Below are positions 30,901 through 48,300 of a DNA stretch of 64,000 nucleotides, one piece after another. The DNA is from Leuctra nigra (lineage: Eukaryota > Arthropoda > Insecta > Plecoptera > Leuctridae): contig OW203762.1 of NCBI GenBank assembly GCA_934045905.1, positions 14,416,345 through 14,480,344 on the forward strand, given 5' to 3'. Position numbers and translations under genes: made by a program. The first letter of the stretch is position 1, and every line of letters begins with the position of its first letter. Under the pieces are notes generated by a model that ran no database searches, had not been told where the DNA came from, and worked only from the letters and a program-made list of their open reading frames with translations.

Positions 30901-33900
30901 CCAGACACTTTGCTACCCACCCTCAAAGTGAACCAGACCAGTCTAACCAGTTGATGATGCCTCCAGGCTGCTTTGTTTTGCGCCCCCATCTGTTCAAGGT
31001 CGACCGGTTTTCCCAACCCCCTTTCCACCCTCAACCAGTCGCAACTATTCATCAATAGTCTACTTACACAGAAGGATATTTTGGAACAATTACTGCACTG
31101 AAAATTGTTGGATTGGGAAAGAAAATATCTTGTCAAACTATACATTTTGCGTCATGAAATTTTAAATATTATGTATCATCTATACTAGTACAGAGAAAAT
31201 GTGGGTTGGGGAAAAGACAGTACAGAGCATTAAAGACGCCATTCTAGACAAGCCTATTTCAGTGCTAATAGTGCATGACCAATCCATTCCAATCCATTCC
31301 AATCCCTCCTCCAAAGTGGCATACATGTTTTTCATCAAATTATGGTTTCTGGGGGCTATTACAATGTGTTTTATAAACAATTTAATATCACCACAAAATC
31401 GCGAAATCCCTCTTCCAGAAAAAACACAAAAAACGAAATTGATGATTTTAAAAACGAATTTTAAGAAATAAAATCACCATTTAAAACTGGCTCTAATGAT
31501 TCATTATGTGTAACTCACAAATCTGATATTTATGTCCCTGCACTTGTTGTTTGTGCATCACAGATCATTAAGCAGGGACCCGAACCTTTATGAATAAAGG
31601 TTCGGGTTCCGGTTCCGGTTCTGAAACAAATATTCTTAAAGGTTCGGTTCTGGTTCCTGCATAAAGGTTCCGGGTTCCGGTTCCGGTTCTAAAATTTTAA
31701 ATCAAACTATATTATAAAACTTCAGTATTACCAATGTCAAATTTAATGGAATTATTGGATTTGGATTTTCCTATGAATGCAAGCACAGGTGTAGGCAGTG
31801 TATGTATAAAATTCACATGATGGTGCGCAGAGTAAATACCAGAGGAGACAGTATTGTGGCTGCAATTTTCTCCATAAGACAACGTAAACATTCATTTTTC
31901 CTGAGCTATCATATTCAAATTGTCGGCAATGCAGTTCTCATCGCAGTAGTCAGATACAAAAATTGAAAACTCGAGCAGCGTTTGCATAATGAAGAATTAT
32001 TATTTCTTATCAAGAATTAAAAATTTCTACAAAAAATACATTTTGGAAATTTTTTCAAAAACTTAACTTTATACAATTTTGTGAATAATATTATATCCAA
32101 GTGATATACATGATTTTTTATTAAAAGAAGGAACCTTAAAGAACTTAAAGAACATTTAAGAACCTAATTGATTATAAAGGTTCGGGTTCCGGTTCCGGTT
32201 CTTTGGGAAAAAAGTATAACGGTTCCGGTTCCGGTTCTGGTTCCGAAATTATAAAGGTTCATACCGGTTCTAGGTTCCGGTTCCGGTTCGGGTCCCTGTC
32301 ATTAAGTGTTGTCAACAAGAAGCAGAACTTAAGATTACAAACTGGGTATTTAAAAAACAACAAACAACTCTTAAAACATCAACAGTATTAAAGGGACATC
32401 CATTAATAATGTCTTTAAGACCTTCTTAACCCCCTGCCCTTGACTATTATATCACAAATCTCAACTAAGTACCTCCCTAATCATGTAGTATGGTTTAATT
32501 TATGGATACTCCCTCAAGTTAAAACAAAAAGACATAATAAAAATGTTGCACAATACTTCGAGGATACTTCGTCCCTCATCGCCAGGAGCCTAATGAAAAA
32601 ACTGGTGTTGTTACAAGAATTGTTAAAGTTGTTTTTATATAAAACTTGTTATCCACACAAGTAATACGTACATGTAATTTGACAAAAAAACTCAATAGGT
32701 CTGATATTTCAAACCATTACCAGTGCAAAGTGTCCCAACCAGATAGCTATTATTATTTTCTATATTCTCAACAGAGCCGAGGCTCCACTAGTGAGAATGT
32801 AATATAGATAAGGGAGGAGAGGAAACCCGGTACGGGCATGTAGCCTACTCCTGACGAAAGATACCAAGGGGACCAACGGCTTAACGTCCCTTCCGAAGGA
32901 CGGTGTAACATTCACAGCACGGGCCTCCACAACCCGCGCCGTCGAGAGACTGATAACAGGTGGAGGGGTGTCGTCACACTAACCCCCAAACACCCCAGTC
33001 TCTCTAGCCCAACGGCAGCAACCTGGCAAGGCAGAGTTGAATGGTCACCCATCCAATCGCTGACCGCGCTCAATGTTGCTTAACCTCGGTGATCTAACGA
33101 GAACCGAGGTATCCAACACACCAGCCGTTGGGCTGGTAGAGCTCATTCACGGCAAGCGAGAGGTCCGGAGCTCGATCCCTGGTTCAGCATGACTTTTTTC
33201 ACATCACACATCCTTAGGTTTCAGTGGAGACGATGTGATGGTTTTGAGAGGGATAACTTCTTGGCTTCACATAACTCTATGTTCAATCTCCATTAGTCAC
33301 TCTTACATCATGTAGTGACATGAGTTATTACCTGTGAACGACGGATAAACTGTGGCAGAAGTTGACAGCCTCGACAAGTTGTCGGAACCATATCCTTGCT
33401 CGTGGTTCGTCTATGTGTCTATCTCTCTTGATCACATCCAGGATATTTCCGTTCTCCGTGTACTCCATCACAAGGTAAATTCTAGAAAAGTATTTAGGTA
33501 GTACACAATTTGTCAATTGATGGTACTATAATGTATTAACAAGGCCTGTACCTTAGTTTTGAGTTAAGAATTCGTCAAATTGGGGTTAATTAATCCATTC
33601 GTCCAGCTAGTACGAATTTTGTGGAATAAACAGCTCGTCAAAAACCTCTGATTCTAAAGCATACGAGTATTTTCTTTCACACTATACCTAGCTTTGGTTT
33701 GAGATGTCGTCATTGTTAATTTTTACTTTCGTGAGTTCAGACTGGTTCAGACCCTCTAATATTTCATTAAAAATTGTTAACTCAAGACTGTGTGTATTCA
33801 CTCACAAGTAAGAACTTGTTGTCTTGGTACCTAATTGTAATTTACAGTTAAGAGGCCTAAGTGGTAATAATGGAACCCTTGCAGACTAGCTAACTTACCG

Positions 33901-34734
33901 GTGGGTGGTTTCGATTGCGTGCAGAAAGTTGATCAAGTTAGGATGTCTCAGGCCCTTGACTACCTCAAGTTCTCTGGGCAAGAATCTCATGAGATAGTCA
34001 TCTGGAGCTTGAAATTTTGATATAATTTTTACTGCAACATGACTTTTTAATTTTTGGGAGTATGCCTTCTGTAAAGGTATTTTGACATTAAAGACAACAT
34101 TGCCCTACGCTTCAGCTTTTATTTTGAAACAAGGTACCTACCTACGTTGTAGGTTTTCATCTGTCAAATGAATTATTGAGAAGTGATATGAGATAGGTAG
34201 GTAGTACATTGAGTATTGAGGTAGCATAATTGCCTATCTTGTAAATATTACATCTAAGGGTGTGTAAATATTACAAAATTAAATTTAAATACCTATTCAT
34301 AGCTTTCAAATTTAGAAATATTCCGACTTCTACATTTAATTTTCACTATAATTTTTACGATTGTATTTTTAAAGATATGATTTTAAAAATGCTTAGTTCC
34401 TATAGAGGTACTTTGTTGACCATCGTTTAAAGTTTTTTCTTTGAATTTAAAGGTACTAGCCTACCTACATATAGTTTGGTTTCTGAGAAGGTACTAAATG
34501 ACCAACCCTGACTGTGGCGTAAGCTCCGGAACCCATGATTTCTTGCAAGTTGGTGTATCCATGGGCTTCCAACACGGTTTGCTTTCGAACATGGTTCACC
34601 GATGTCCTTCCGCTGATATTTCCCTTGATGACACTCGGCCTTGCTGTGATGCTAGCCGATGGCGGTGGGAGTACCTTTGCGGCAGCAGTGCTACCGGCAG
34701 CGTCAGCTGTGGCATCTCTTGCCGTTTTCATCAC
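27979..34734 (-). CDS. Testis-specific serine/threonine kinase (TSSK)-like protein kinase
   Basis: Six exons on the minus strand: 34734-34507, 34068-33899, 33481-33332, 30570-30297, 29871-29707, 28341-27979. Phases agree and give 449 residues. The kinase domain is complete: Gly loop GSGAYATVR (68-76), Lys90 in VAVK, Glu109, HRD (182-184), DFG (202-204), activation-loop Thr222 in [16 protein letters not shown] (231-233), and the C-lobe to KWLQPQ. The motif set [18 protein letters not shown] plus TFCGSLAY fits the TSSK group of CAMK kinases, which act in sperm maturation. There is a 59-residue Ala/Ser-rich N-terminal extension. The C-terminal tail is Lys-rich with two near-identical 49-codon repeats. 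A splice acceptor (ATATTCAG) just 5' of the ATG suggests an upstream non-coding exon. The donor after exon 1 (GTTGGT) is weak. Which TSSK paralogue is unknown. Confidence 0.9.
28013..28265 (-). repeat. Tandem duplication inside the kinase's last exon
   Basis: Two 106-bp copies (28013-28118 and 28160-28265), offset 147 bp (49 codons), with two mismatches by eye. Each codes for [16 protein letters not shown], then REPGRRSTL and EVLSIEPT. The joining sequence codes for a [10 protein letters not shown] linker. The frame is preserved. Confidence 0.92.
28650..28860 (-). mobile_element. Degenerate 5S-rRNA-derived SINE
   Basis: Aligns by eye with 32915-33130: ...CCTCCACAACC..., AACCCCCAACCACTCCAGTC..., and TCAATGATCTGACAAGAACC (matching CTCGGTGATCTAACGAGAACC). 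Parts of the 5S-like head and middle are deleted or mutated. The oldest of the three copies. Confidence 0.7.
29472..29610. repeat. Short foldback MITE
   Basis: Left arm GGGGGGTTATTCTAAATTTC; right arm is the inverted copy ending TTTAGAATAACCCCCC. The arms continue through GTCGTCTCGT / ACGAGACGAC, making about 33-bp arms in a 139-bp element. Lies in the kinase intron between exons 5 and 6. Confidence 0.8.
30613..31495. mobile_element. Non-autonomous hAT-like element
   Basis: Inverted ends TAGAGCCAGTTTTAAATGGT / ACCATTTAAAACTGGCTCTA. Exact 8-bp duplication ATGATTCA at 30605-30612 and 31496-31503. It lies in the kinase intron between exons 3 and 4. Its middle part (about 30990-31205) resembles 62075-62290. 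Confidence 0.92.
31573..32298. mobile_element. Non-autonomous hAT-like element with GGTTCC arrays
   Basis: Inverted ends CAGGGACCCGAACC / GGTTCGGGTCCCTG. Exact 8-bp duplication TCATTAAG at 31565-31572 and 32299-32306. Both subterminal regions hold runs of GGTTCC/GGTTCG units in the same direction (about 31598-31690 and 32180-32295). No transposase. Confidence 0.93.
32757..33135 (-). mobile_element. 5S-rRNA-derived SINE, near full length
   Basis: On the minus strand the head reads as a 5S rRNA relative: CTCGGTTCTCGTTAGATCAC, then GAGGTTAAGCAAC, TTGAGCGCGGTCAG, and GGATGGGTGACC, in the order of the 5S internal Pol III promoter (A box, intermediate element, C box). A body of about 250 bp follows (GAGAGACTGGGGTGTTTGGG..., TGTTATCAGTCTCT...), and a 3' end TCTGTTGAGAATATA running into AATAATAATA. 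Matches 39660-40035. Lies in the kinase intron between exons 3 and 4. Confidence 0.85.
33131..33200 (+). repeat. tRNA-like sequence abutting the 5S-derived SINE
   Basis: TGGGCTGGTAGAGCTC resembles a tRNA D-arm/A box and GAGCTCGATCCC a B box, about 35 bp apart. A CTTTTTTC run at about 33193 would stop Pol III. The acceptor ends do not pair, so this is a tRNA-derived repeat fragment and not a gene. It faces away from the 5S SINE head. Confidence 0.5.
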
Positions 34735-36301
34735 TCTGAATATCCGTATTGGTTCGGAAGAATGTTAAAAGAATTTAAATGTAGATTGCTAATTTTATTA
34801 TCTGATAGTTTTACCTATGGTACCTAGGTAGTTCCGATTTTATACTTTTTATTTTTAAAATACTACAATCATATTGTTTTTTTTTGAATTTGTATCTACT
34901 TTTGGTAACCTACTTTAGGTAGGTACTACAGACATAGTTGAGAAACCAGTGTTTTAAACGGTAAATATTTGATAAGCGTATTCACTCTAGCCTAGCTCCT
35001 TCATCCCACCATGATGAAGGCTACGGTCGGTGAGGGCAAAGATGAACCCGCGCTAGCATGGGCCGCCCTATACCTATACAATGCTAAAGTGGGTTCATCT
35101 TTGCCTGTCACTGACCTGAGTGTCAGTCGGGGGGTTTCTATCCTATTCTCAATAGTGGCATTTGAAGTCGAATCCAAATGTTTACGCAGCCCCCTAATTA
35201 ATTACAGATTCAAGAAATCTCAAGACTCACCAAGAAATTCCTTCATCGAGTAGGATATGATTTAAGATCTGTTTCCAAGATTCAAAACATCTAACAAATA
35301 TATTGGGAAAGGGGCGGGGAGAATGAAATAAATTTTTATTTTATTATCAATACCTACCTACATTTTTGTTATTAATTTTTCCTAATCTAACAATGATCAG
35401 AGAAGACAGATGAGACCAAGAGCAATTAAATAATGCTAAGGCAAGTGGAGATCAGTGGAGAGATATGCACTGCACACTGCCGCTTAGGTACTAACGCAGT
35501 AAGTACCTACCTAGTGTGCAGAGAGTATGTTTAACGGCCCATTCACGAATGATGCTGGCACCGAGACACGACCGCAAATAGTTGGATTTTGATTAACATT
35601 CTTCTCCGTTTGCGTCATCCGCCTTCATCTGAATTATGAACATCACAGCAAACTCATCGTATCTTAACATCATTTACATCTGCGTCGTTGCGTTTGTGTC
35701 TTGCATCCATGTCAATTGTGCAGGGGCTTTTATGCGAGCTAAAAATCTAAATTTGTAATTCAGGGAAGACTAAAGGCAAGAAATGGAAATATGTTGGTAG
35801 GTACCTACCTTTTTGTGTAGCTTACACTGTAAATACAAAAACTTCCCTCTACAGTCTAGAGTAAACTGCTTAAAATTTACATTTCCTTTAGTAGGTATTT
35901 TGAAGTTTCAATAAGAAGAAACCAGCCAATTTTCATATGTCCCACCAAATTATTCAACAAAAGATTGTGATTCCACCAACCTTACAAAATGTCATTGTTG
36001 TATCAGTTACGAACAAGTAACGTCATTAGCACATTTTTTAAATTAGATCATTCACTTATAAAACTAAATTAAATACAATAACTACTCAGCATATTTTTTA
36101 AACAAAAAATCTGAAAATAAACCACTAATAAACTGACCTTTCAGTGGTTTATAGGGAAATTGCACATTATCCGTTGGTATCCTTGATGCCCTGCGCAGCA
36201 ACGATCATGACGTAGGTGTTGCTCAAAAGCTCGAGTGTGCAGTCTGCTAGAACTTTGACAGATAGAAATTCTTTCGCAAATCTACGATCCTCTACGTTAT
36301 A
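34735..36301. promoter_or_regulatory. Divergent intergenic region, kinase (-) and Rab2 (+)
   Basis: About 1.57 kb between the two start codons, which must hold both promoters unless the kinase has an upstream exon. No TATA box or CpG-rich stretch is obvious. It includes a foldback at 35027-35135 and short CCTA/TAGG runs. Confidence 0.45.
35027..35135. repeat. Small foldback repeat
   Basis: GTCGGTGAGGGCAAAGATGA at the left is repeated inverted at the right (TCATCTTTGCCTGTCACTGA). The arm also matches, inverted, 29616-29668 (GCTAGCGCGGGTTCA), so it belongs to a dispersed family. Confidence 0.65.
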
Positions 36302-43819
<7,518 letters not shown>

Positions 43820-44290
43820 GATCTGGCAAGCCTCGCTCTCTGCCATTCTCTCTGAGCGAGGTCATTCTCAACCCATTCGTCGGCTATACATGATGAATAT
43901 ATTGAATTGGCGGTGCAGTTGATCTGGCAATGTAAGACTTTCCTGAGGTTTGTTTGGTGTGATGGTGGAGGCATGCAGACTGTCACATTTAATCTTTTGC
44001 TGCACTTTCCAAATGAATACAATGTACACTCCATACCACACAAGTCGGCCAGAAGATTGGGTCTACAAGTGTTTTTATACGTGGAATATGCTGGCCGATT
44101 CCGTGTGGGATGGAGTGTAGAGTCATAAAGTTGGCTGCATTCTTCAAGTCGCCTGTATCAACAATCGGATTTAATTCAGATGAGTTCAATGTTTTTAATT
44201 TATATTTTGTACTAAACAGTTAACTCCCAGTTTGTATCACCATAGATAATATAAATCGCTTCCAAAACTATAAATTAAGTTAAATAAATC
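43820..44290 (+). other. Rab2: Probable Rab2 3' UTR
   Basis: From the stop codon to AATAAA at 44283-44288. No ORF; moderate GC falling to AT-rich sequence. Confidence 0.45.
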
Positions 44291-45693
44291 AATCTGACAT
44301 ATTTGAAGTTAAGCCTAGGTACTGTGTGAACATGCTCAGATTGTCATGCAGCTAACTTCAGGTGTGCAATGACTAACGAGTCTATGGTTTGATCATTTAC
44401 ACATTTAAATCGATGCTCTTTTCTATAATGTCGTACTTGGCACATATTATACAACTTAAAATAGTTTATTCGGTCGTAACGAGACTTAGGCAATTTAATT
44501 TTACCTAGGCAAGAGGCCAGGCTAAGAAAGAATACTATGGTCTAGATAACTTGTATTATTATGAGTCTCCGATTACTATCATGTATACCTTGTACCTACT
44601 ATTAGAATTTACCTACCAATAAGATCAATCCATAGAGATGTCTCAAATCTTTCTTTGTCAGGTCGAACCTGTTTATTACTTGTTGCATAATCTTGTTATA
44701 ATTTTCTCAATGTTACTCATTTTATATTTTATTTGTTTTTGCTACTTTTTGGAATGAAATGTAGAGAGAAAAGTGAAAAATTAAAATAATCATCAACTAT
44801 CGTAATCACCTTGCCATATTATTGGTTTGCAAAAGACACTTGATGGCGTAATCTTTCATTTTAAATCAATTTTTACCTAATTGTTACACATCCCTTATTT
44901 AAGTGTCGAGGGTACCTATTAGTGTCAGTCACACTATAATATTGTATTGAAGGGATAAAATGTGTGTATCCTACTTGCACGTATTGTTTAGTTCTTGTGA
45001 TCTTAAAATTCGCAGTGAACGATTGAGAGTATGGCTATAGCAGAAGCAAATTCCCCTGCACTCAAGTGCCGGCTGGAAGCCTATGACTGAATATACAGGA
45101 CATTTATGTCAATTCTTGAAAGGTGACAGACTTGCTGATAATGTTACATTCAAGGAACAGTTTTGAATGTATGGACTAGTCTTCTTTAGCAGTTAAATTT
45201 GATGAAATAACATAATGTAGCTTATAAATGAATTTGCAAGAGACAAGCTGTTAACTGATTTTGATGTAACGTTGAATGGACAAATTATTTTAATAAGTGG
45301 AATTGAATGAAACGCAGTACTTGTGTCCATGTAATTTTTGCTTGGCGTGTATTTTGGTCAAGGGATAGCCAAGACAAAATAACATTTTCAGCGAGATTTT
45401 CTTGCACGGCTCATTTATTCTAAAACTTCTTGATTGTCACAAATGTGTGAGAAACTGTGTGTCGAAGTAATAGTAGAGAATTCAGTTGCTCATCACTATC
45501 TTCACTTTATGACCTTGCACAAGACTATACAACAGATTTCGACAAACTGGAGAAGGATCACCAATATGCCCTCAGGCAGATCCAGACATTTTGTAGATTG
45601 TGATCTTGTCGTTGAAGATTGAGTAGATGCTGAAGCGATATTGCTCTTTCAAAAGTATGGACTACCTAATTTTTATAAAAATTGGATCTAGTA

Positions 45694-45850
45694 CAGTGGA
45701 ACCTCTTTAGTATGTTTCTCCTTAATACATTTTTTTTAAAAAGGTCAATTCCCCATAAGAACACATGTTAAATTGTTTCTTTAGTACGTTCTTCACTTCG
45801 TACGGTTTTTTCTTCAGTCCCTTGAAAAACGTACTAAAGAGATTCCACTG
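45694..45850. mobile_element. Small pogo/Tc1-like MITE
   Basis: 157 bp. Ends CAGTGGAACCTCTTTAGTA / TACTAAAGAGATTCCACTG, flanked by TA at 45692-45693 and 45851-45852. Confidence 0.87.
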
Positions 45851-47536
45851 TAGTATACATAATGATTAATGGGTTAGGTTATATTTTGCATAAGTCATAG
45901 ATTTTGCTGAATTTAAAATTGGCTCATAACTCGTAGATTTTTTTAAAAATAAGTGGTCCACCACGCTTTTCAAACAGCATTTGATTTCCACAACTTCCTT
46001 TTTTCAATCTACTGTCTTCAATGAGAGTCTCAATGTGAAAATGACGGTTAGAGAGTGATTCTTCCCCTTAGATTCGGAGTTGACTAGAGTTGAAGTCAAG
46101 CCAAAATTAAGTTTTGGTGAATCTAGTCAGTCATGGTGTACCCAAGGACATGTACAGGCATCAAAATAGTGTTTTTCAATACTGGCTAATCTGTGTGAAA
46201 TATGCATTTTTTGTATCTGTGGGTGCCCCTGAGGCAAGTTATCTGGTTCAACTACAATCTTTGCGTAGGTACTCTTCAACTCCAAAACACTTGTCCAATC
46301 TATTGTGTACCCTACAGTTACGTTAGTAGACTAGCCATAAATAAGTATGTGCATACCGTTTCCACCTTGTACAAAATACAAATATAACTACTTGTTTTCA
46401 GAGCCATCAAAATATATATAAAACGGAACAAATCGCCAATGCTAAGTTGGCAAACTAATTTCTTAGTTTAGCTTTGGATGTTGCAATTTACATCCCAATC
46501 ATTCTCATACATTAGTCATTCATAAATAATATATGCATTAATATTATGACCTATTGTCTTGTGATGTGTAGTTTATTATTGTGCAGTAGCATCTAATGTT
46601 AAAGAAGATCATTTTCACACATGAAAATGTCATATTCACTTATCTTATTTCTTTACATCTTGATGAAACTGTACTACGTACATCTGCTAAAGATCCATGT
46701 AACTTAGCAGTTTATTAAATAATTTGTGGAATTTAGAATAGGAAATTAAATGAAATAAATGACAGACACATGTCAATGGACCAAGTTTTTATGAACCCTT
46801 TCCCCTATCATTATCCTTCGAGATCAAATTAGAAATTTTTTCAGTCGGCACAGTAGTAAGTTGGAAGTATTTTATTCAATTAATGACTGTACAACATCAT
46901 ACGGTAATAGGTACTAACAGTAAGACAAACAAATAATAAGTTATGTAAAACATAAAAATAATTACAATTTGGTAGGCACTGAATTTGACTGAATTTTCCA
47001 AATCTTGTCAAAGTAAATTTTTTTACTTGAATGAATTTAGTAATTTCATAAGACATTGCTTTTGGTATTGACTATTTCCGACATTTGGTTCATACAGGAA
47101 ATCAAAATTTACCAATTGTAAACTCTCAACCATTTTAAAAACTTAAAAACAAAATGATGTGAAGCAAAATATAAATTTTGAATTACTAATTTAAATCAAT
47201 GTGAACATTAAACTCATATTTGTATGAATCAATTCAATTATAAATAAAAGAAATGTATAAAAAAAGTTCCACATTGACCGTTTTTGCGTTTTCCAGTTTT
47301 TTTCTTGTAGCCAATCAAGTCCAGAAACCGCTCACGGAAGACTTGCGATTGGTGTACAGAAAAAATGAAGGAAGATGAGAGTTTCCAATTAAAGCGAGAT
47401 CTGGATTTTCAGATACCTACGTATAAATAATACCAGATCAGTGTGTTTTCATTGCTATCCTTGGACACCAAGGATTTTTTTAGCATGAATTAATTTCTTC
47501 AAATAATTCTAGAATCTACACCATCCATCCCCTATA

Positions 47537-47977
47537 GGCCTATTCTAGAATTCTTTCCCAATTCCATTTCCATGGAATCCGGTCACGGCCATAAGGGGCT
47601 GTGCATAAAGGACTTCACGCTTCGGGGGGGGGGGGGGGGGGGGGGCACCAATATGTGACATTCACAGTGTGACAGGGGTGAGGGGGGACCTGGAGGCTTT
47701 GGGATGTCACATTCTTAGACAATTTAAAGAATTTTAAACTTCAGTTGATATGTCGGGACCTCAAATTTCGCTAAACGGACTCTAAATTGATAAATTTCGC
47801 TGTCCGACTAATTGAATATAAGTTTTAGGGTGGAGGGTTTTGAAAAGTGTGACAAGGGGGAGGGGGAGAGTCAAAATAACCCATTTTTAGTGTGATGTCC
47901 TTTATGCACAGCCTCTAAGCAATAACATTGGATGAAATCAAATTCCAGTGGAATTGGGAATTAGTTTTCGAATGGCC
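47537..47977. repeat. Foldback element interrupted by a younger insertion
   Basis: Left arm GGCCTATTCTAGAATTC...CCCAATTCC; right arm is the inverted ...GGAATTGGGAATTAG...GAATGGCC. Interrupted at 47595-47915. Related to the arms of 41647-43060. Confidence 0.7.
47595..47915. mobile_element. Harbinger-like MITE, copy 1
   Basis: 321 bp. Ends GGGGCTGTGCATAAAGGAC / GTCCTTTATGCACAGCCTC. 3-bp duplication TAA at 47592-47594 and 47916-47918. Contains a run of about 22 G near 47624-47645. Same family as 62884-63206. Confidence 0.85.
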
Positions 47978-48300
47978 CTGGGCAGAGTTAGAAAGTTTCC
48001 ACATTATTTTATTTTGTAATCCAGAATTGATTAATTATGGTAAAATGTTGGCATTATCACATAACTTTAAATGAAAGATAAATTACACCTTAATTAATGA
48101 TCAATACAAATAAATACGCATTAAATAGGTATTATTAATAAGATCAAGTTATAATTACACGACTTAGTATAATTTTTACATCACGTGAGTCTATGTACAA
48201 GTATTAACAAGTCAATTTTGAAGTAAATTTTCATATTTTCTAAGATTAGGTATATGATTAAAAATTAATTTGTTGTGAAGGATTAAACGGATTAAAATGA

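Larger units (their letters stand above)
44291..48300. other. Intergenic region between Rab2 and CENP-L
   Basis: About 4 kb of AT-rich sequence with no gene I can support. It holds a small TA-flanked MITE (45694-45850) and a foldback with a nested 3-bp-TSD element (47537-47977). TTTATT at 48008 could be the CENP-L polyadenylation signal on the minus strand. Confidence 0.45.

Noticed and set aside
32757..33135. A functional 5S rRNA gene
   Set aside because: Only the head resembles 5S; the sequence continues into a repeat body shared with other copies.
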